From CAXSBR01 sp964252015 (GTDB taxonomy: Bacteria > Actinomycetota > Actinomycetes > Mycobacteriales > Jatrophihabitantaceae), in contig CAXULW010000010.1 in the NCBI GenBank assembly GCA_964252015.1, forward strand, positions 1 through 64,000: a stretch of DNA of 64,000 nt. The letters are read 5' to 3'. This document shows, one piece after another, positions 24,802 to 33,451 of the stretch; within the stretch, counting starts at the first letter, position 1, and each line of letters starts with the position of its first letter. A model generated the notes under the pieces. It saw nothing but the letters and a program-made list of their open reading frames with translations. It made no database searches and was not told the DNA's origin. Position numbers and translations under genes: made by a program.

Positions 24802-25546
24802 CGTGACCTCCGAGGTAGGCCTCGATGACCTTGGCGTCGGCCCTGATCTCCGTCGGAGTGCCCGCCGCGATGACCTGGCCGAAGTCGATGACCACGATGC
24901 GATCGCATACGCCGAGCACGAGGCCCATGTCGTGGTCGACGAGCAGCACGCTGACCCCGTGCTCGGGCAGCGAGCGCAGCCGACGACCGAAGGCCAGGCT
25001 CTCGTCGGTGTCCAGGCCCGCGGCCGGTTCGTCCATGAGCACCAGGCGCGGACGCTGGACCAGCGCCCGGGCCACGCCGACCAGCTTGCGCTGGCCGTGG
25101 GACAGTTCCTGCGGGTAGCGGTTGGCCACGTCGTCCAGGTCGCACAACCCCCGGGCCCAGGCGACGTCCTCGATGCCCTGCGGCCGGGACGGGACGACGA
25201 GGTCGCGCAGTGCGCTCCACACCGTCGGACGTTCCGCGGCGACGAGCAGGTTCTCCTCGACGGTCAGGTCGTCGAAGAGCTCGACCGACTGGAACGTCCG
25301 CACGAGCCCGCGCCGGGCCACACTGTGCGCGCGGGCGCCGTCGAGGGACTCGCCCTCGAACGTCACCCGCCCACCGCGACCGGGCAGGTACCCGGTGAGC
25401 GCGTCGATGAAGGTCGATTTCCCCGCGCCGTTCGGGCCGATGAGCCCGACGACCTCCCCCGGGTCGACGTGCAGCGACACACCGTCCACGGCGACGACGG
25501 CGCCGTAGGCCACCCGCAGCTCGGCCACATCGAGAAGATGAGCCAT
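24788..25546 (-). CDS. ABC importer ATPase, LivG-like
   Basis: 252 residues. Walker A GPNGAGKST (about 36-44), VRTFQSVELFDDLTVEENLL typical of LivG, signature LSHGQRK, Walker B LVLMDEPAAGLD, and switch His in LVDHD. The C-terminal ADAKVIEAYLGG is the LivG-type tail. It is the first gene of the four-gene importer operon, with an operator candidate 27 bases upstream of its start and divergent from the amidohydrolase operon. The shared control region implies that uptake and breakdown of the same compound are induced together. Confidence 0.94.
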   Translation of the reverse strand: MAHLLDVAELRVAYGAVVAVDGVSLHVDPGEVVGLIGPNGAGKSTFIDALTGYLPGRGGRVTFEGESLDGARAHSVARRGLVRTFQSVELFDDLTVEENLLVAAERPTVWSALRDLVVPSRPQGIEDVAWARGLCDLDDVANRYPQELSHGQRKLVGVARALVQRPRLVLMDEPAAGLDTDESLAFGRRLRSLPEHGVSVLLVDHDMGLVLGVCDRIVVIDFGQVIAAGTPTEIRADAKVIEAYLGGHDAKV

Positions 25547-25573
25547 CCACGTCTCCCGTCTTCGCGCTTGGTG

Positions 25574-25590
25574 TTCTCGCTAGGTGAAAT
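25574..25590 (-). promoter_or_regulatory. Operator-like 17-mer, copy 3 (ABC importer operon)
   Basis: Minus-strand ATTTCACCTAGCGAGAA, ending 27 bases before the LivG-like start. It shares 14 of 17 positions with copy 6 (GTTTCACCATACGAGAA), although the two lie 22 kb apart. Confidence 0.68.
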
Positions 25591-25778
25591 CAGTTTTACG
25601 ATCTGATGGCGGAACCGTACGGCTCAGAGCGGCCGGTGTCCACCACCCATGTCCACGGCGAGACCGAACTGCGTCGTGACCGGTACTCCAGCCATGGAGT
25701 CGGCTGAGAACGCGCGCCCACCGTTGACACCGGAGGGTGGGTCGGCGATGATCGGCATTCGGGCACTTGTGAAAGCAA

Positions 25779-25795
25779 TTCTCGTAGAGCGAGAA
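25779..25795 (+). promoter_or_regulatory. Operator-like 17-mer, copy 4 (amidohydrolase operon)
   Basis: TTCTCGTAGAGCGAGAA, a perfect 6-5-6 inverted repeat and the most symmetric of the seven copies, ending 37 bases before the amidohydrolase start. The 286-bp divergent region holding copies 3 and 4 contains no gene. Confidence 0.7.
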
Positions 25796-25832
25796 CTTAG
25801 CCTGAGACCGTACTGGAGCAAAAGAGGTGGAC

Positions 25833-27122
25833 ATGTCCCGCACCGTCTTCACCCGTGGGCTGGTCTTCGACGGCACGGGCACGCCGCCCGAGCCGGGTGA
25901 GGTGGTCATCGACGACGACTGGGTCGTCTCGGTGCGTCCCGGCTGGCACGAGCACGGTTTGGATGAGAACGGTGCGGACGGGAACGTGCGGGTCGTCGAC
26001 GCGACCGGGTGCACGGTCATGCCCGGGCTGATCGAGTCCCACGCCCACCTGACGTTCCCCTCGGCGGTCGGGCACATCGACCCGTCGTTCAACCCGCCGC
26101 TGGACGTCAGCTTCTTCCACCACATCGAGGGCATGCCGGCCGAGCTGGCCCGCGCCGAGCGCAACGCGCTGATCCTGCTCGACGCCGGGTTCACCTCGGC
26201 CTACTCCGCCGGTTCGCTGCTGCCGATGCCCACCGAGGTCATCCTGCGCGACAAGATCCGCGCCGGCGCGGTACCCGGCCCCCGGTTGCGGGCGGCGAGC
26301 ATGGAGCGTGACAACCACCCACTGCGTCCCGACGGCCACCTCGAGACCGACTGGCAGGGCCCCGGTCCGTGCCGCGAGTTCGTCCGCGAGCAGGCGGCGA
26401 TGGGCTTCGACAGCGTCAAGTTCCTGCTGAGCAACGACGACGTCTTCGTCCCCGGCGGGTCGCACATCACCCAGTACACCGCCGAAGAGGCCAACGCCGC
26501 CGGGGAGCAGGCCCGCGAGTCGGGCGTCTGGCTGAACTGCCACGCCCAGTCGGCCGAATCGGTGAAGATCGCCGTACGCGCAGGTTTCCGCTCGATCTAC
26601 CACTGCACCTACGCCGACACCGAAGCCCTCGACCTGCTAGAGGAGGCCAAGGACCGGGTGTTCGTCTCCCCCGCGCCCGGCATCATCTTCGCCAACGTCT
26701 ACGAAGGTGCGGAGTTCGGCATCACCACCGAGGTCGCGACCCGGATGGGTTCGGTCGATGCCCTCGCCGGCATGGCCGCGGTCTACCCCGAGATCCGCAA
26801 GCGCGGCATCCGCGCGTTGCCCGGTGGAGACTACGGCTTCCCCAACAACCCGATCGGCCGCAACGCCCGCGACCTGCAACTGTTCGTCGAGGTGCTCGGC
26901 TATACCCCGCTGGAGACGCTCCGCGCGGCGACCATGCTCGGCGGCCAGGTCATGGGCATGGGTGACGAGCTCGGACTGCTCGCGCCCGGCTACCTGGCCG
27001 ACGTGATCGTGGTGCGCGGGAACCCGGCCGAGGACGTCACCCTGCTGCAGGACAGCGCCAACATCGACTACATCGTGCAGGGCGGCCGCTTCCACAAGCA
27101 GCCGGTGTTCGCCTCGGCGTGA
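25833..27122 (+). CDS. Metal-dependent amidohydrolase
   Basis: 429 residues of the amidohydrolase superfamily. The metal-binding His-x-His is His70/His72 in GLIESHAHLTF; a second metal His is in WLNCHAQSAES, another in IYHCTY, and the catalytic Asp is in ALPGGDYGFP. The C-terminal strand end DVIVVRGNPAEDVTLLQD is typical of imidazolonepropionase/prolidase-like members. ATG 25833 is preferred over GTG 25827, given AAAGAGG upstream. It opens a four-gene operon (esterase, flavoprotein dehydrogenase, SDR). It probably hydrolyses an amide, lactam or lactone, but the substrate is unknown. Confidence 0.9.
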   Translation: MSRTVFTRGLVFDGTGTPPEPGEVVIDDDWVVSVRPGWHEHGLDENGADGNVRVVDATGCTVMPGLIESHAHLTFPSAVGHIDPSFNPPLDVSFFHHIEGMPAELARAERNALILLDAGFTSAYSAGSLLPMPTEVILRDKIRAGAVPGPRLRAASMERDNHPLRPDGHLETDWQGPGPCREFVREQAAMGFDSVKFLLSNDDVFVPGGSHITQYTAEEANAAGEQARESGVWLNCHAQSAESVKIAVRAGFRSIYHCTYADTEALDLLEEAKDRVFVSPAPGIIFANVYEGAEFGITTEVATRMGSVDALAGMAAVYPEIRKRGIRALPGGDYGFPNNPIGRNARDLQLFVEVLGYTPLETLRAATMLGGQVMGMGDELGLLAPGYLADVIVVRGNPAEDVTLLQDSANIDYIVQGGRFHKQPVFASA

Positions 27123-27174
27123 GCGCTCGAAATCGCACGCGTCCGAGCGAGCCGGCCGCAAACAGCGAGCAGAT

Positions 27175-28035
27175 ATGACCAGCCCGGCGGTGGTTCGCCG
27201 GGACGTGGTCTACACCGCGCCGTTCGGGTACCGCCCACTGGCCCTCGACCTGTACGTGCCGCCGGCGCCCGTGGTGGTGTGCGTCTACCTGCACGGTGGC
27301 GGCTGGCGGATCGGCAGCCGGCGCGACGGCCCGGGCGCAGCGGGGCGGTGGGCGTCCCCGTCGTTCTTCGAGTACCTGGCCGCGCAGGGCGTCGCGGTGG
27401 CCAGCGTGGACTACCGGCTCAGCGGCGAGGCCCGCTTTCCGGCCCAGCGCGACGACGTGCGGTCGGCGGTGGAATTCCTGGCCGCCCACCGCGGTGACTT
27501 CGGCTTGCCCGCAGCGCTCGGGGTGTGGGGCGTCTCGGCCGGCGGTCACCTGGCCGCTCTGCAGGCCCTGGGCCCGGGTGTGGACGAGCTGCCGGTGCGG
27601 GCCGCGGTCTGCTGGTACACCCCGACCGATCTCGACGCGCTCGCCGGTGACATCATCGCCGCCGGCGGCTCGCCCGACCGCAGCGCTGATTCCCGCGAGG
27701 GCCGGCTCGTCGGCGGCCGGCTCGACGACCTACCCGATGTCGCCGCGGCCGCCAGCCCGGTGACGGCCGTGGCCGGGGCCGGAGTACCGCCGCCGTTCCT
27801 GTTCGTGCACGGCGACGCTGACGGCGCGGTGCCGCCCCGGCAGAGCACCCGCTTGGCCGAAGCGCTGACCGCGGCCGGCGGATCGGCCACCGTCGAGCTC
27901 ATCCCCGGGGCGACGCACATGTTCCCCGAACTCGACGACGACGCCACCCGAGCCGTCGTCGACCGGTCGGTGCGCTTCCTGCGCGAAACCGTCGACGCGC
28001 CTGCCGCCGACGTCGCCTACTCACCCCATGAATAG
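27175..28035 (+). CDS. Alpha/beta hydrolase, HSL/BD-FAE-like esterase
   Basis: 286 residues. The oxyanion motif HGGGW is at 40-44, the nucleophile Ser121 sits in GVSAGGH, the acid is in HGDADGAVP, and the His is in PGATHMFP. This is the layout of hormone-sensitive-lipase-type carboxylesterases and N-formylkynurenine formamidase-like enzymes. ATG 27175 lies 52 bp after the amidohydrolase. The next gene begins three bases after its stop, so the two are co-transcribed. Ester or enol-lactone cleavage in the catabolic route is an inference. Confidence 0.88.
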   Translation: MTSPAVVRRDVVYTAPFGYRPLALDLYVPPAPVVVCVYLHGGGWRIGSRRDGPGAAGRWASPSFFEYLAAQGVAVASVDYRLSGEARFPAQRDDVRSAVEFLAAHRGDFGLPAALGVWGVSAGGHLAALQALGPGVDELPVRAAVCWYTPTDLDALAGDIIAAGGSPDRSADSREGRLVGGRLDDLPDVAAAASPVTAVAGAGVPPPFLFVHGDADGAVPPRQSTRLAEALTAAGGSATVELIPGATHMFPELDDDATRAVVDRSVRFLRETVDAPAADVAYSPHE

Positions 28036-28038
28036 ACG

Positions 28039-29469
28039 ATGAGCGCCAGCCCGACTGCGGTCGACGCGGTGGACGTCGTGGTCGTCGGGTACGGGCCGGC
28101 CGGCGCCGCGGCCGCGCTCGGTGCGCACGCGGCCGGGGCCGCGGTGCTCGTGCTCGAGGCCGGCGGGCACGGCGGCGGCAACGCGCTGTACAGCGGCGGG
28201 TTCCTGTTCGACGTGCCCGGCGACGCGTGCGTGCCCCACCTGGACGCGTTGTGTTTCGGGCGCACCAACCACCATGTGCTCGCGGCCTACGCCGACGGCC
28301 TGCACGGCCTGGCCGGTTGGCTCGCCGAGATCGGGGCGGCTACGGAACGGTTCGACCCGCCACTGATCCGGCTGCCGGCACCGTTCCCGTCGTGGCCGGC
28401 GTTCCCGGCCGGACGGTCGATCGAGTACCGGGTGGTCAGCGGCGGTGACGGGCGACGCGGCGCGCAGTTGTGGCAGCGCCTGGACGACGCGGTGCGCGAG
28501 CGGGACATCACGGTGCGGTTCGGCGCCGGCGTCACCGACCTGGTCCTCGACGAAGGGCAGGTCAAAGGCGTCATCACCGCCGCCGGCGATACCGTGCTCG
28601 CCCGCGGTGGCGTGGTCCTCGCCTGCGGGGGTTTCGAGGCCGACCCCGACCTGGCCGACACCTTCCTGCCGCTGGCCACCGGCGCCCCGGTGGGCCACCT
28701 TCGCAACACCGGCGCCGGGCTGCGGCTCGCCGAGCGGGCGGGTGCGTCCCTGTGGCACATGTACGGGTTCTTCGGATGGTTCGCGTTCACCGCCCCCGAC
28801 CACGCCAGCGCATTCGCGATCGACTTCTTCGCCCCGGGCCACCTCTACGTCGACGCGGACGGGCGCCGGTTCGCCGACGAGACCGGCTTCGAGGTGCACG
28901 ATCGCCTGCGCGCGCTCTCGACCTACCTGCCCCGCAACCCGAACCGGCCGCGTTTGCCGGCCTGGGCCATCTTCGACGAGCCGGCCCGGTTGGCCGGGCC
29001 CCTGAACGGCCTGCTGGGCACGCCCAACGACTACACCTGGAGCCCTGACAACAGCGTCGAGATCGAGCGGGGCTGGATCGTGCGGGCGGACGACGAACGA
29101 ACGCTCGCTCACCACATCGGCGCCGACCCGGGCGTCCTGGCCGCCACCCTGGCTGAGTACGACGCGTCCGCCCGCGCCGGGCACGATGAGCGCTTCGGCC
29201 GGTCTTCGGACACGCTGACGCCGCTCGCGGACGGCCCGCGGTACGCGATCGAGACGCGTCCCGGCGTGGCGGGCACCACGGGCGGGCCACGTCACGACGC
29301 TGCGGCCCGGGTGCTGCGCGCCAGCGGCGAACCGATACCGGGGCTCTACGCGGCCGGCGGGGTCAGCATGGTGTGGGGCCACCTGATAGATCACGGCGGC
29401 GGGCTCACCGACGCGCTGGTGTTCGGTCGGATCGCCGGGGCCGACGCGGCCGGGCGGGCGGGGCGATGA
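28039..29469 (+). CDS. FAD-dependent dehydrogenase of the fumarate reductase / 3-ketosteroid dehydrogenase family
   Basis: 476 residues. The dinucleotide site VVVGYGPAGAAAALGAHAAG is at about 13-32, with EAGGHGGGN following; an FAD-contact GGVVLACGGFEAD in the middle; and the C-terminal GLYAAGGVSMVWGHLIDHGGGLTDALVFGRIAG, the usual second FAD motif. Members include tricarballylate dehydrogenase, 3-ketosteroid delta-1-dehydrogenase and flavocytochrome fumarate reductases; they oxidise or reduce C-C bonds next to a carbonyl or carboxyl. It starts three bases after the esterase and overlaps the following SDR start (ATGA). Confidence 0.9.
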   Translation: MSASPTAVDAVDVVVVGYGPAGAAAALGAHAAGAAVLVLEAGGHGGGNALYSGGFLFDVPGDACVPHLDALCFGRTNHHVLAAYADGLHGLAGWLAEIGAATERFDPPLIRLPAPFPSWPAFPAGRSIEYRVVSGGDGRRGAQLWQRLDDAVRERDITVRFGAGVTDLVLDEGQVKGVITAAGDTVLARGGVVLACGGFEADPDLADTFLPLATGAPVGHLRNTGAGLRLAERAGASLWHMYGFFGWFAFTAPDHASAFAIDFFAPGHLYVDADGRRFADETGFEVHDRLRALSTYLPRNPNRPRLPAWAIFDEPARLAGPLNGLLGTPNDYTWSPDNSVEIERGWIVRADDERTLAHHIGADPGVLAATLAEYDASARAGHDERFGRSSDTLTPLADGPRYAIETRPGVAGTTGGPRHDAAARVLRASGEPIPGLYAAGGVSMVWGHLIDHGGGLTDALVFGRIAGADAAGRAGR

Positions 29470-30203
29470 CCAGTGCCCCAGCGGGCGGGGCGGTGACGCG
29501 CGCCCGGCTGGCGGTGGTCACCGGCGGGGCCGGCGCCATCGGCGCCGCGATCGGTGCCGCACTCGAGGCCGGCGGGTACGAGGTCGTCTCGCTGGACCTG
29601 CGGCGCCGGCCGGACCGTCCCGACGATCTGGTCGTGGATCTCGCCGACGCCGAGCAGATCCGGGCCGCGGCGCAGGGGATAATGGCCCGGGCGGGACGCT
29701 GCGACGTCCTGGTGCACGCGGCGGCCGACCTGAGCCAGGCCACGTTGGCCGAAATCGACCTGACGACCTGGCGACGGGTGCAGGCCGTGAACGTGGAGGC
29801 AGCGCTGCTGCTGGTCCAGGCGCTGGCACCGAAGTTGGCCGCGTCGGGTTCCGGGCGCGTCGTCCTGATCGGGTCCGACACCGTGTGGCAACCGCCGGCG
29901 GTGAACCTGCTGCCCTACGTCACCAGCAAGGCCGCGCTGATCGGATTGACCCGGATGCTCGCGCTGACCCTCGGCCCGGACGGGGTCGCCGTCACCTGCG
30001 TAGCGCCCGGCTTGACCGACACACCGGCGGCGCGGGAAGGCCTGCCGTCTAAGGCATTCACCGCCGTCCTCGAGCGACAGGCGTTGCCGCGGACGCTGGT
30101 GCCCGAGGACGTCGCCGCGACCGTGGCGTTCCTCGCGTCACCGGCCGGGGCCGCCCTCACCGGTCAGACCGTGTGCGTCGACGGCGGCCTGGTCACCCGC
30201 TGA
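29466..30203 (+). CDS. Short-chain dehydrogenase/reductase, SDR3
   Basis: 245 residues. TGGAGAIGAAIG near residues 19-30 binds the cofactor, SLDLRRRP favours NAD(P) with a mixed second-strand end, HAAAD replaces NNAG, Ser is in IGSDTVW, and the Tyr-Lys pair is YVTSK. It ends TGQTVCVDGGLVTR. ATG 29466 overlaps the preceding stop, so it is translationally coupled to the flavoprotein and last in the operon. Its stop is one base from the stop of the convergent oxidase gene, with no room for a terminator between them. Confidence 0.9.
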   Translation: MTSAPAGGAVTRARLAVVTGGAGAIGAAIGAALEAGGYEVVSLDLRRRPDRPDDLVVDLADAEQIRAAAQGIMARAGRCDVLVHAAADLSQATLAEIDLTTWRRVQAVNVEAALLLVQALAPKLAASGSGRVVLIGSDTVWQPPAVNLLPYVTSKAALIGLTRMLALTLGPDGVAVTCVAPGLTDTPAAREGLPSKAFTAVLERQALPRTLVPEDVAATVAFLASPAGAALTGQTVCVDGGLVTR

Positions 30204-30204
30204 C

Positions 30205-31596
30205 TCAGTGGCGGTTGAGCTCGCCGTCGGCGCCGACGAGGTAGGAGGAGAACCGTCCGTCCGCGTCGCGTTGGGAGCGGATCTCGTCCAGACGGCGCAG
30301 GTTGTCCTCGGCCAGGAACCGGTCGGCGCGCTGGCCGAAGTCGGTGTCGCCGATGTAAACCCCGGCCCCGGCCATGGCGGCCAGTTCCCCGGTGCGCGAG
30401 TGGACGAAGTCGGCGTAGCGCTCGTCGTCAGCGGCGTCGGTATAGATGACGTAGGTGGCGATGTACACGTTGGCCTGCACCGAGAACGCCATGTCGGGCA
30501 ACGGTCGACTGGGTGCCCAGCCGTACCAGATGGAGAACGAGTGCGTCGTCGGCAAATCGCGCCACAGCGCGGCGAGTGACGGTGCCAGTTGCGCGGCCGG
30601 TGCGTCGGTCCAGGTGCAGTCGACCACGTAACGATGGCCTTGCGGGTTCTGCACGGTCTGCGCCTCGTTCTCGCGCGCGATGTCCGTTTCTTCGCGGACG
30701 TGACCGAGCCGGTGGTCGGCGAGTGGGCACGCGTCGAAGGCCCCGAGTAACTGCTCGACCGTGGCCCGGGACTCCCCCATCACCGTCGTGTGCAGCAGCA
30801 ACACCGTGCCGTCCGGGCGGTCTACGCCAGGGTCGAGCGGCACGTCGGGCAGCCGGGTCGCAGCCACCACCGGCTCGACCGTGGCGTCGAGCGTGGGCAG
30901 GATCTCGTGCAACCAGGCCAGCAGCGCGGGCGCATCGTCGAGCCGGAACGTCCAGCTGTCGTGAACCATCACCGCCGGCCGCGGATAGGTCTGCAGGTAA
31001 AAGCGGGTGATGACTCCCGGGAAGCCGGGGCCGGCCCCGCGCGCGGCCCAGAGCAGGTCGGCGTTGTTCTCGGCGTCGGCGTGCACGAGCTCACCGTCGG
31101 CGGTGACGACGTCGATGCCGACGACGCTCTCGCACGCCCAGCCGCGCGACCGGCTGTTCCAGCCCTGCCCGCCCTGGAGCAGGAACCCGCCGAGGCCCAC
31201 GGACGCGCAGTGACCACCGGGGAACGCCCGCCCGTACCCGGCCAGTACCGGGTCGAGATCCAGGCCGCCGCGAACTGCGGGGTGCACTGACGCAATGCCG
31301 GTCGCCTGGTCGTAGTCGACGTCGCGCAGCCGGCCCAGGTCGATGAGCAGGGTGTCGTCACGCACGCTCCACGCGGCCCAGGAATGACCGCCGGCCCGCA
31401 CCGACACGGCCCACCCCTGCGCCCGGGCCAAGCGCACCCCGGCCACCACGTCGGCTTCGGACCCAGCCAGCAGCACGGCCGCGGGGTGGCGCTCGGGTCG
31501 CCGCGCGTTGAACACCGCCCCGACGCGCGCGTCCTCGTAATCCGGCTCGCCGCGGCGCACGAGACGTCCGGCGAAGTTCACCGACTCGGCCACCAT
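30205..31596 (-). CDS. BBE-type FAD oxidase with bicovalent flavin
   Basis: 463 residues of the FAD-binding PCMH/berberine-bridge group. His71 in RAGGHSW and Cys130 in FPGGHCASVGLGG are at the exact positions used for double covalent FAD attachment in glucooligosaccharide oxidase-type enzymes. A C-terminal BBE segment is degenerate (LAEDNLRRLDEIRSQRD, where family members have YFGxNyxRLxxVKxxxDP). ATG 31596 is chosen, with GGGGA upstream, over TTG 31623. Bicovalent members oxidise sugars, alcohols or alkaloid-like polycyclic substrates with oxygen. An operator candidate lies 33 bp upstream, in a region shared with the VOC gene. Confidence 0.9.
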   Translation of the reverse strand: MVAESVNFAGRLVRRGEPDYEDARVGAVFNARRPERHPAAVLLAGSEADVVAGVRLARAQGWAVSVRAGGHSWAAWSVRDDTLLIDLGRLRDVDYDQATGIASVHPAVRGGLDLDPVLAGYGRAFPGGHCASVGLGGFLLQGGQGWNSRSRGWACESVVGIDVVTADGELVHADAENNADLLWAARGAGPGFPGVITRFYLQTYPRPAVMVHDSWTFRLDDAPALLAWLHEILPTLDATVEPVVAATRLPDVPLDPGVDRPDGTVLLLHTTVMGESRATVEQLLGAFDACPLADHRLGHVREETDIARENEAQTVQNPQGHRYVVDCTWTDAPAAQLAPSLAALWRDLPTTHSFSIWYGWAPSRPLPDMAFSVQANVYIATYVIYTDAADDERYADFVHSRTGELAAMAGAGVYIGDTDFGQRADRFLAEDNLRRLDEIRSQRDADGRFSSYLVGADGELNRH

Positions 31597-31629
31597 CCGT
31601 CTGTCCCCGATTCCGCTCTTCAAAAGTCA

Positions 31630-31646
31630 CTCTTGCAGAACGAGAA
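31630..31646 (+). promoter_or_regulatory. Operator-like 17-mer, copy 5 (BBE oxidase / VOC divergent region)
   Basis: CTCTTGCAGAACGAGAA, placed between the divergent starts at 31596 and 31696. Its CGAGAA half points toward the VOC gene. Confidence 0.62.
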
Positions 31647-31695
31647 CACCCTGCCATAGATTCGCGCTCATGAACACAGTGCATCGGCAGGCCCC

Positions 31696-32169
31696 GTGAG
31701 TCGGGGGCTGCACCACATCGGGTATTGGGTGGACGATCTCGACACGGCGATGACCCATGCGCAGGACCTGCTGGGCGTGGGTCCGTTCACGGTGCTGGAA
31801 CACGTCGACCTCGGCGAGTTCCACTTCCGCGGTGGCCCAGCCGTGCTCGATCACACCGCCGCGTTCACGGCGTGGGGTCCGGTGCTGCTGGAGCTCAACG
31901 TCGTGCACCGCGTCGAACCCGTGGAGCTGCGCCAAGCCCTGGGCGTGGCGCCCGGGCAGGTCAGCCATGTCGCCTGGACCACCGATGATCTGACCGCAGA
32001 GAACGAGCACATGAGCGCAGCCGGCTGCCCGTTACTGACGACCTCGGTCGGCGGCGCGGTCGCCAACTGGTACGGCGGCGGACCGCTGTTCGGACACCCG
32101 ATCGAGGTGCACCAGCCGCCGCCGGGCGTGCAGGCGTTCTGGCAATCCCTGTTCGACGCCGCCGGCTAA
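31696..32169 (+). CDS. VOC (glyoxalase/dioxygenase fold) protein
   Basis: 157 residues with two beta-alpha-beta-beta-beta modules. The first module begins LHHIGYWVDDLDTAM, and HIGY supplies a first metal His; the second starts VSHVAWTTDDLTAENEHM, and a C-terminal HPIEVHQP could supply Glu/His ligands. Such proteins include epimerases, lactoylglutathione lyases and ring-cleaving dioxygenases; methylmalonyl-CoA epimerase-like members are closest in layout. GTG 31696 is the start, with weak ribosome pairing. Likely part of the candidate IclR regulon because of the upstream operator copy. Confidence 0.83.
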   Translation: MSRGLHHIGYWVDDLDTAMTHAQDLLGVGPFTVLEHVDLGEFHFRGGPAVLDHTAAFTAWGPVLLELNVVHRVEPVELRQALGVAPGQVSHVAWTTDDLTAENEHMSAAGCPLLTTSVGGAVANWYGGGPLFGHPIEVHQPPPGVQAFWQSLFDAAG

Positions 32170-32211
32170 GCATCGTCAGCTCCGCCGATCGCGTACTGAC
32201 ACAGCCCATTC

Positions 32212-32250
32212 AGCGCTACCAGAGCGCTACCAGAGCTACCAGAGCGCTAC
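32212..32250. repeat. 11-bp direct repeats before the antitoxin gene
   Basis: AGCGCTACCAG repeats in tandem (three full or near-full units and a partial; one unit is shortened by two bases), ending 10 bases before the antitoxin start. AGCGCT is itself palindromic. Such arrays commonly bind the antitoxin or toxin-antitoxin complex for autoregulation. Confidence 0.7.
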
Positions 32251-32259
32251 GATGCTGCT

Positions 32260-32553
32260 ATGAGCGTGGAAATCCGGCAATCAGACCTGCGTAACGACAA
32301 TGCGGCGGTCATGCGGCGGGTCGCCGGGGGCGAGTCCTTCGTGGTCACCGTCAACGGTCGACCAGTCGCCGACGTGGTGCCACATCGGCCGGGCACGGGC
32401 AGGCGTCGATTCGTGCCGGTAGCTGAACTGGCCGAAGCCTTCGCCGCAGACCCGGTGCCGGACCCGGGAGCGTGGCTGGCCGATCTGGCTGCCGCCGACA
32501 GGGTTTTTGGCCCGGACGAGCCCACCGATCCGTTCGGCTCCGCGACCCGATGA
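32260..32553 (+). CDS. Phd/YefM-family antitoxin
   Basis: 97 residues. The N-terminal Phd/YefM DNA-binding fold is recognisable (VEIRQSDLRNDNAAVMRRVAGGESFVVTVNGRPVADVVPH), followed by an acidic Pro-rich tail that would wrap the toxin. ATG 32260 lies just after an 11-bp repeat array likely to be its operator. Its stop overlaps the toxin start (ATGA), the normal arrangement for a module in which the antitoxin is translated first. Confidence 0.88.
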   Translation: MSVEIRQSDLRNDNAAVMRRVAGGESFVVTVNGRPVADVVPHRPGTGRRRFVPVAELAEAFAADPVPDPGAWLADLAAADRVFGPDEPTDPFGSATR

Positions 32554-32969
32554 CCACGGGCCCGCCGCGTCGCGCGCTTCTCGACACCTCGGTCGTGATT
32601 GACTTCCCCGCCGCGCACGTCGCCCAGGTCGCCGACGAGGTGGCGGTGTCCGCGGTCACGATCGGCGAGCTGCAATACGGCGTGAGCGCCGCCGCCGATC
32701 CGCTAACCCAGATGTCCCGTCGCCGGCGCGTGCAAGCCACTCTGGACCGCTTCGAAGTGCTGTCGTTCGACGTCGCCGCCGCAGAGTACTTCGGGGCATT
32801 GGCCGCCCTCGTGCGCCAGCACGGGCGCAACCCACGGCCACGCCGCATGGACTTGCAGATAGCCGCGACGGCAGCCTGCCACGGCTTGATGCTGCTGACC
32901 CGAAACGGCAAGGACTTCGCCGGATTGGGGTCCGCGCTCGAAGTGGTCGACCTGCCGAACCGACTGTAG
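32550..32969 (+). CDS. PIN-domain toxin, VapC family
   Basis: 139 residues. The PIN acidic residues are present: Asp12 in LLDTSVVIDF, Glu40 in TIGELQYG, and Asp in RRMDLQIAATA, with LLTRNGKDFAGLG as the fourth region. VapC toxins are Mg2+-dependent endoribonucleases that cut tRNA or rRNA. Translation is coupled to the upstream Phd-type antitoxin through the ATGA overlap. The pairing of a Phd/YefM antitoxin with a VapC toxin is common in actinobacteria. The module marks the right edge of the catabolic island. Confidence 0.9.
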   Translation: MTTGPPRRALLDTSVVIDFPAAHVAQVADEVAVSAVTIGELQYGVSAAADPLTQMSRRRRVQATLDRFEVLSFDVAAAEYFGALAALVRQHGRNPRPRRMDLQIAATAACHGLMLLTRNGKDFAGLGSALEVVDLPNRL

Positions 32970-33034
32970 GCAGAGGCCGCCAGCCCGCTCCGTGCCGTCA
33001 AGTGCCCGCACCGGGATCTCGTTGGTGTCGATGG

Positions 33035-33451
33035 TCAGGGAAGCAGCGTGAAGGCAGCGACGTGAACGGGTCGAACGACGGCGAAGTGACGCCGATCGAC
33101 GGTCGCGATGTCGGTGACGCCCAGACGCTCTGCGGCGGCGACGACGGACGCGTCCACCGTTCCGAGGGGGAGATTGCGGTACCGCGCGACCAGTTCGGCG
33201 ATCCGCATCCAGTCGCCCGCCGCCACCGGTTCGACGCTGAAGGCGCCACTGGCGAGGTCACCGAGGAAACGGACTTCCGGCTCAGTCCCGAGTCGGGTGG
33301 CGAGCAGGTAGACGACCTCGGTGATGACGAGGGTCGGAACCACGAGCGGGCCGGGATGGGTTTCGAGCAGGTTCAGCGCGGCGGCGTGGTGTGTGTCGTC
33401 GGCGTCGACGTAGGCATAGAGAGGTCCCGCGTCGACGACGAGGGCGGCTAT
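33035..33451 (-). CDS. Second PIN-domain toxin (VapC), with ATA at the expected start
   Basis: The full PIN fold needs 138 codons beginning at ATA 33449-33451. The reading is IAALVVDAGPLYAYVD, with the first catalytic Asp7, then Glu45 in VITEVVYLL and Asp in LGTVDASVVAAAERLG. No ATG, GTG or TTG occurs in frame between an upstream stop and codon 36 (GTG, 33343), and starting at that GTG would remove Asp7. The ATA overlaps the antitoxin stop codon (ATAG), where related modules have ATGA or GTGA. The toxin is therefore either translated poorly from ATA by coupling, or inactive. A sequence error is also possible. Confidence 0.72.
   Translation of the reverse strand: MAALVVDAGPLYAYVDADDTHHAAALNLLETHPGPLVVPTLVITEVVYLLATRLGTEPEVRFLGDLASGAFSVEPVAAGDWMRIAELVARYRNLPLGTVDASVVAAAERLGVTDIATVDRRHFAVVRPVHVAAFTLLP

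Noticed and set aside
25580..26603. Minus-strand frames opposite the amidohydrolase start (25580-26194 and 25797-26603)
   Set aside because: They overlap a well-supported enzyme and the divergent control region and show no family features.
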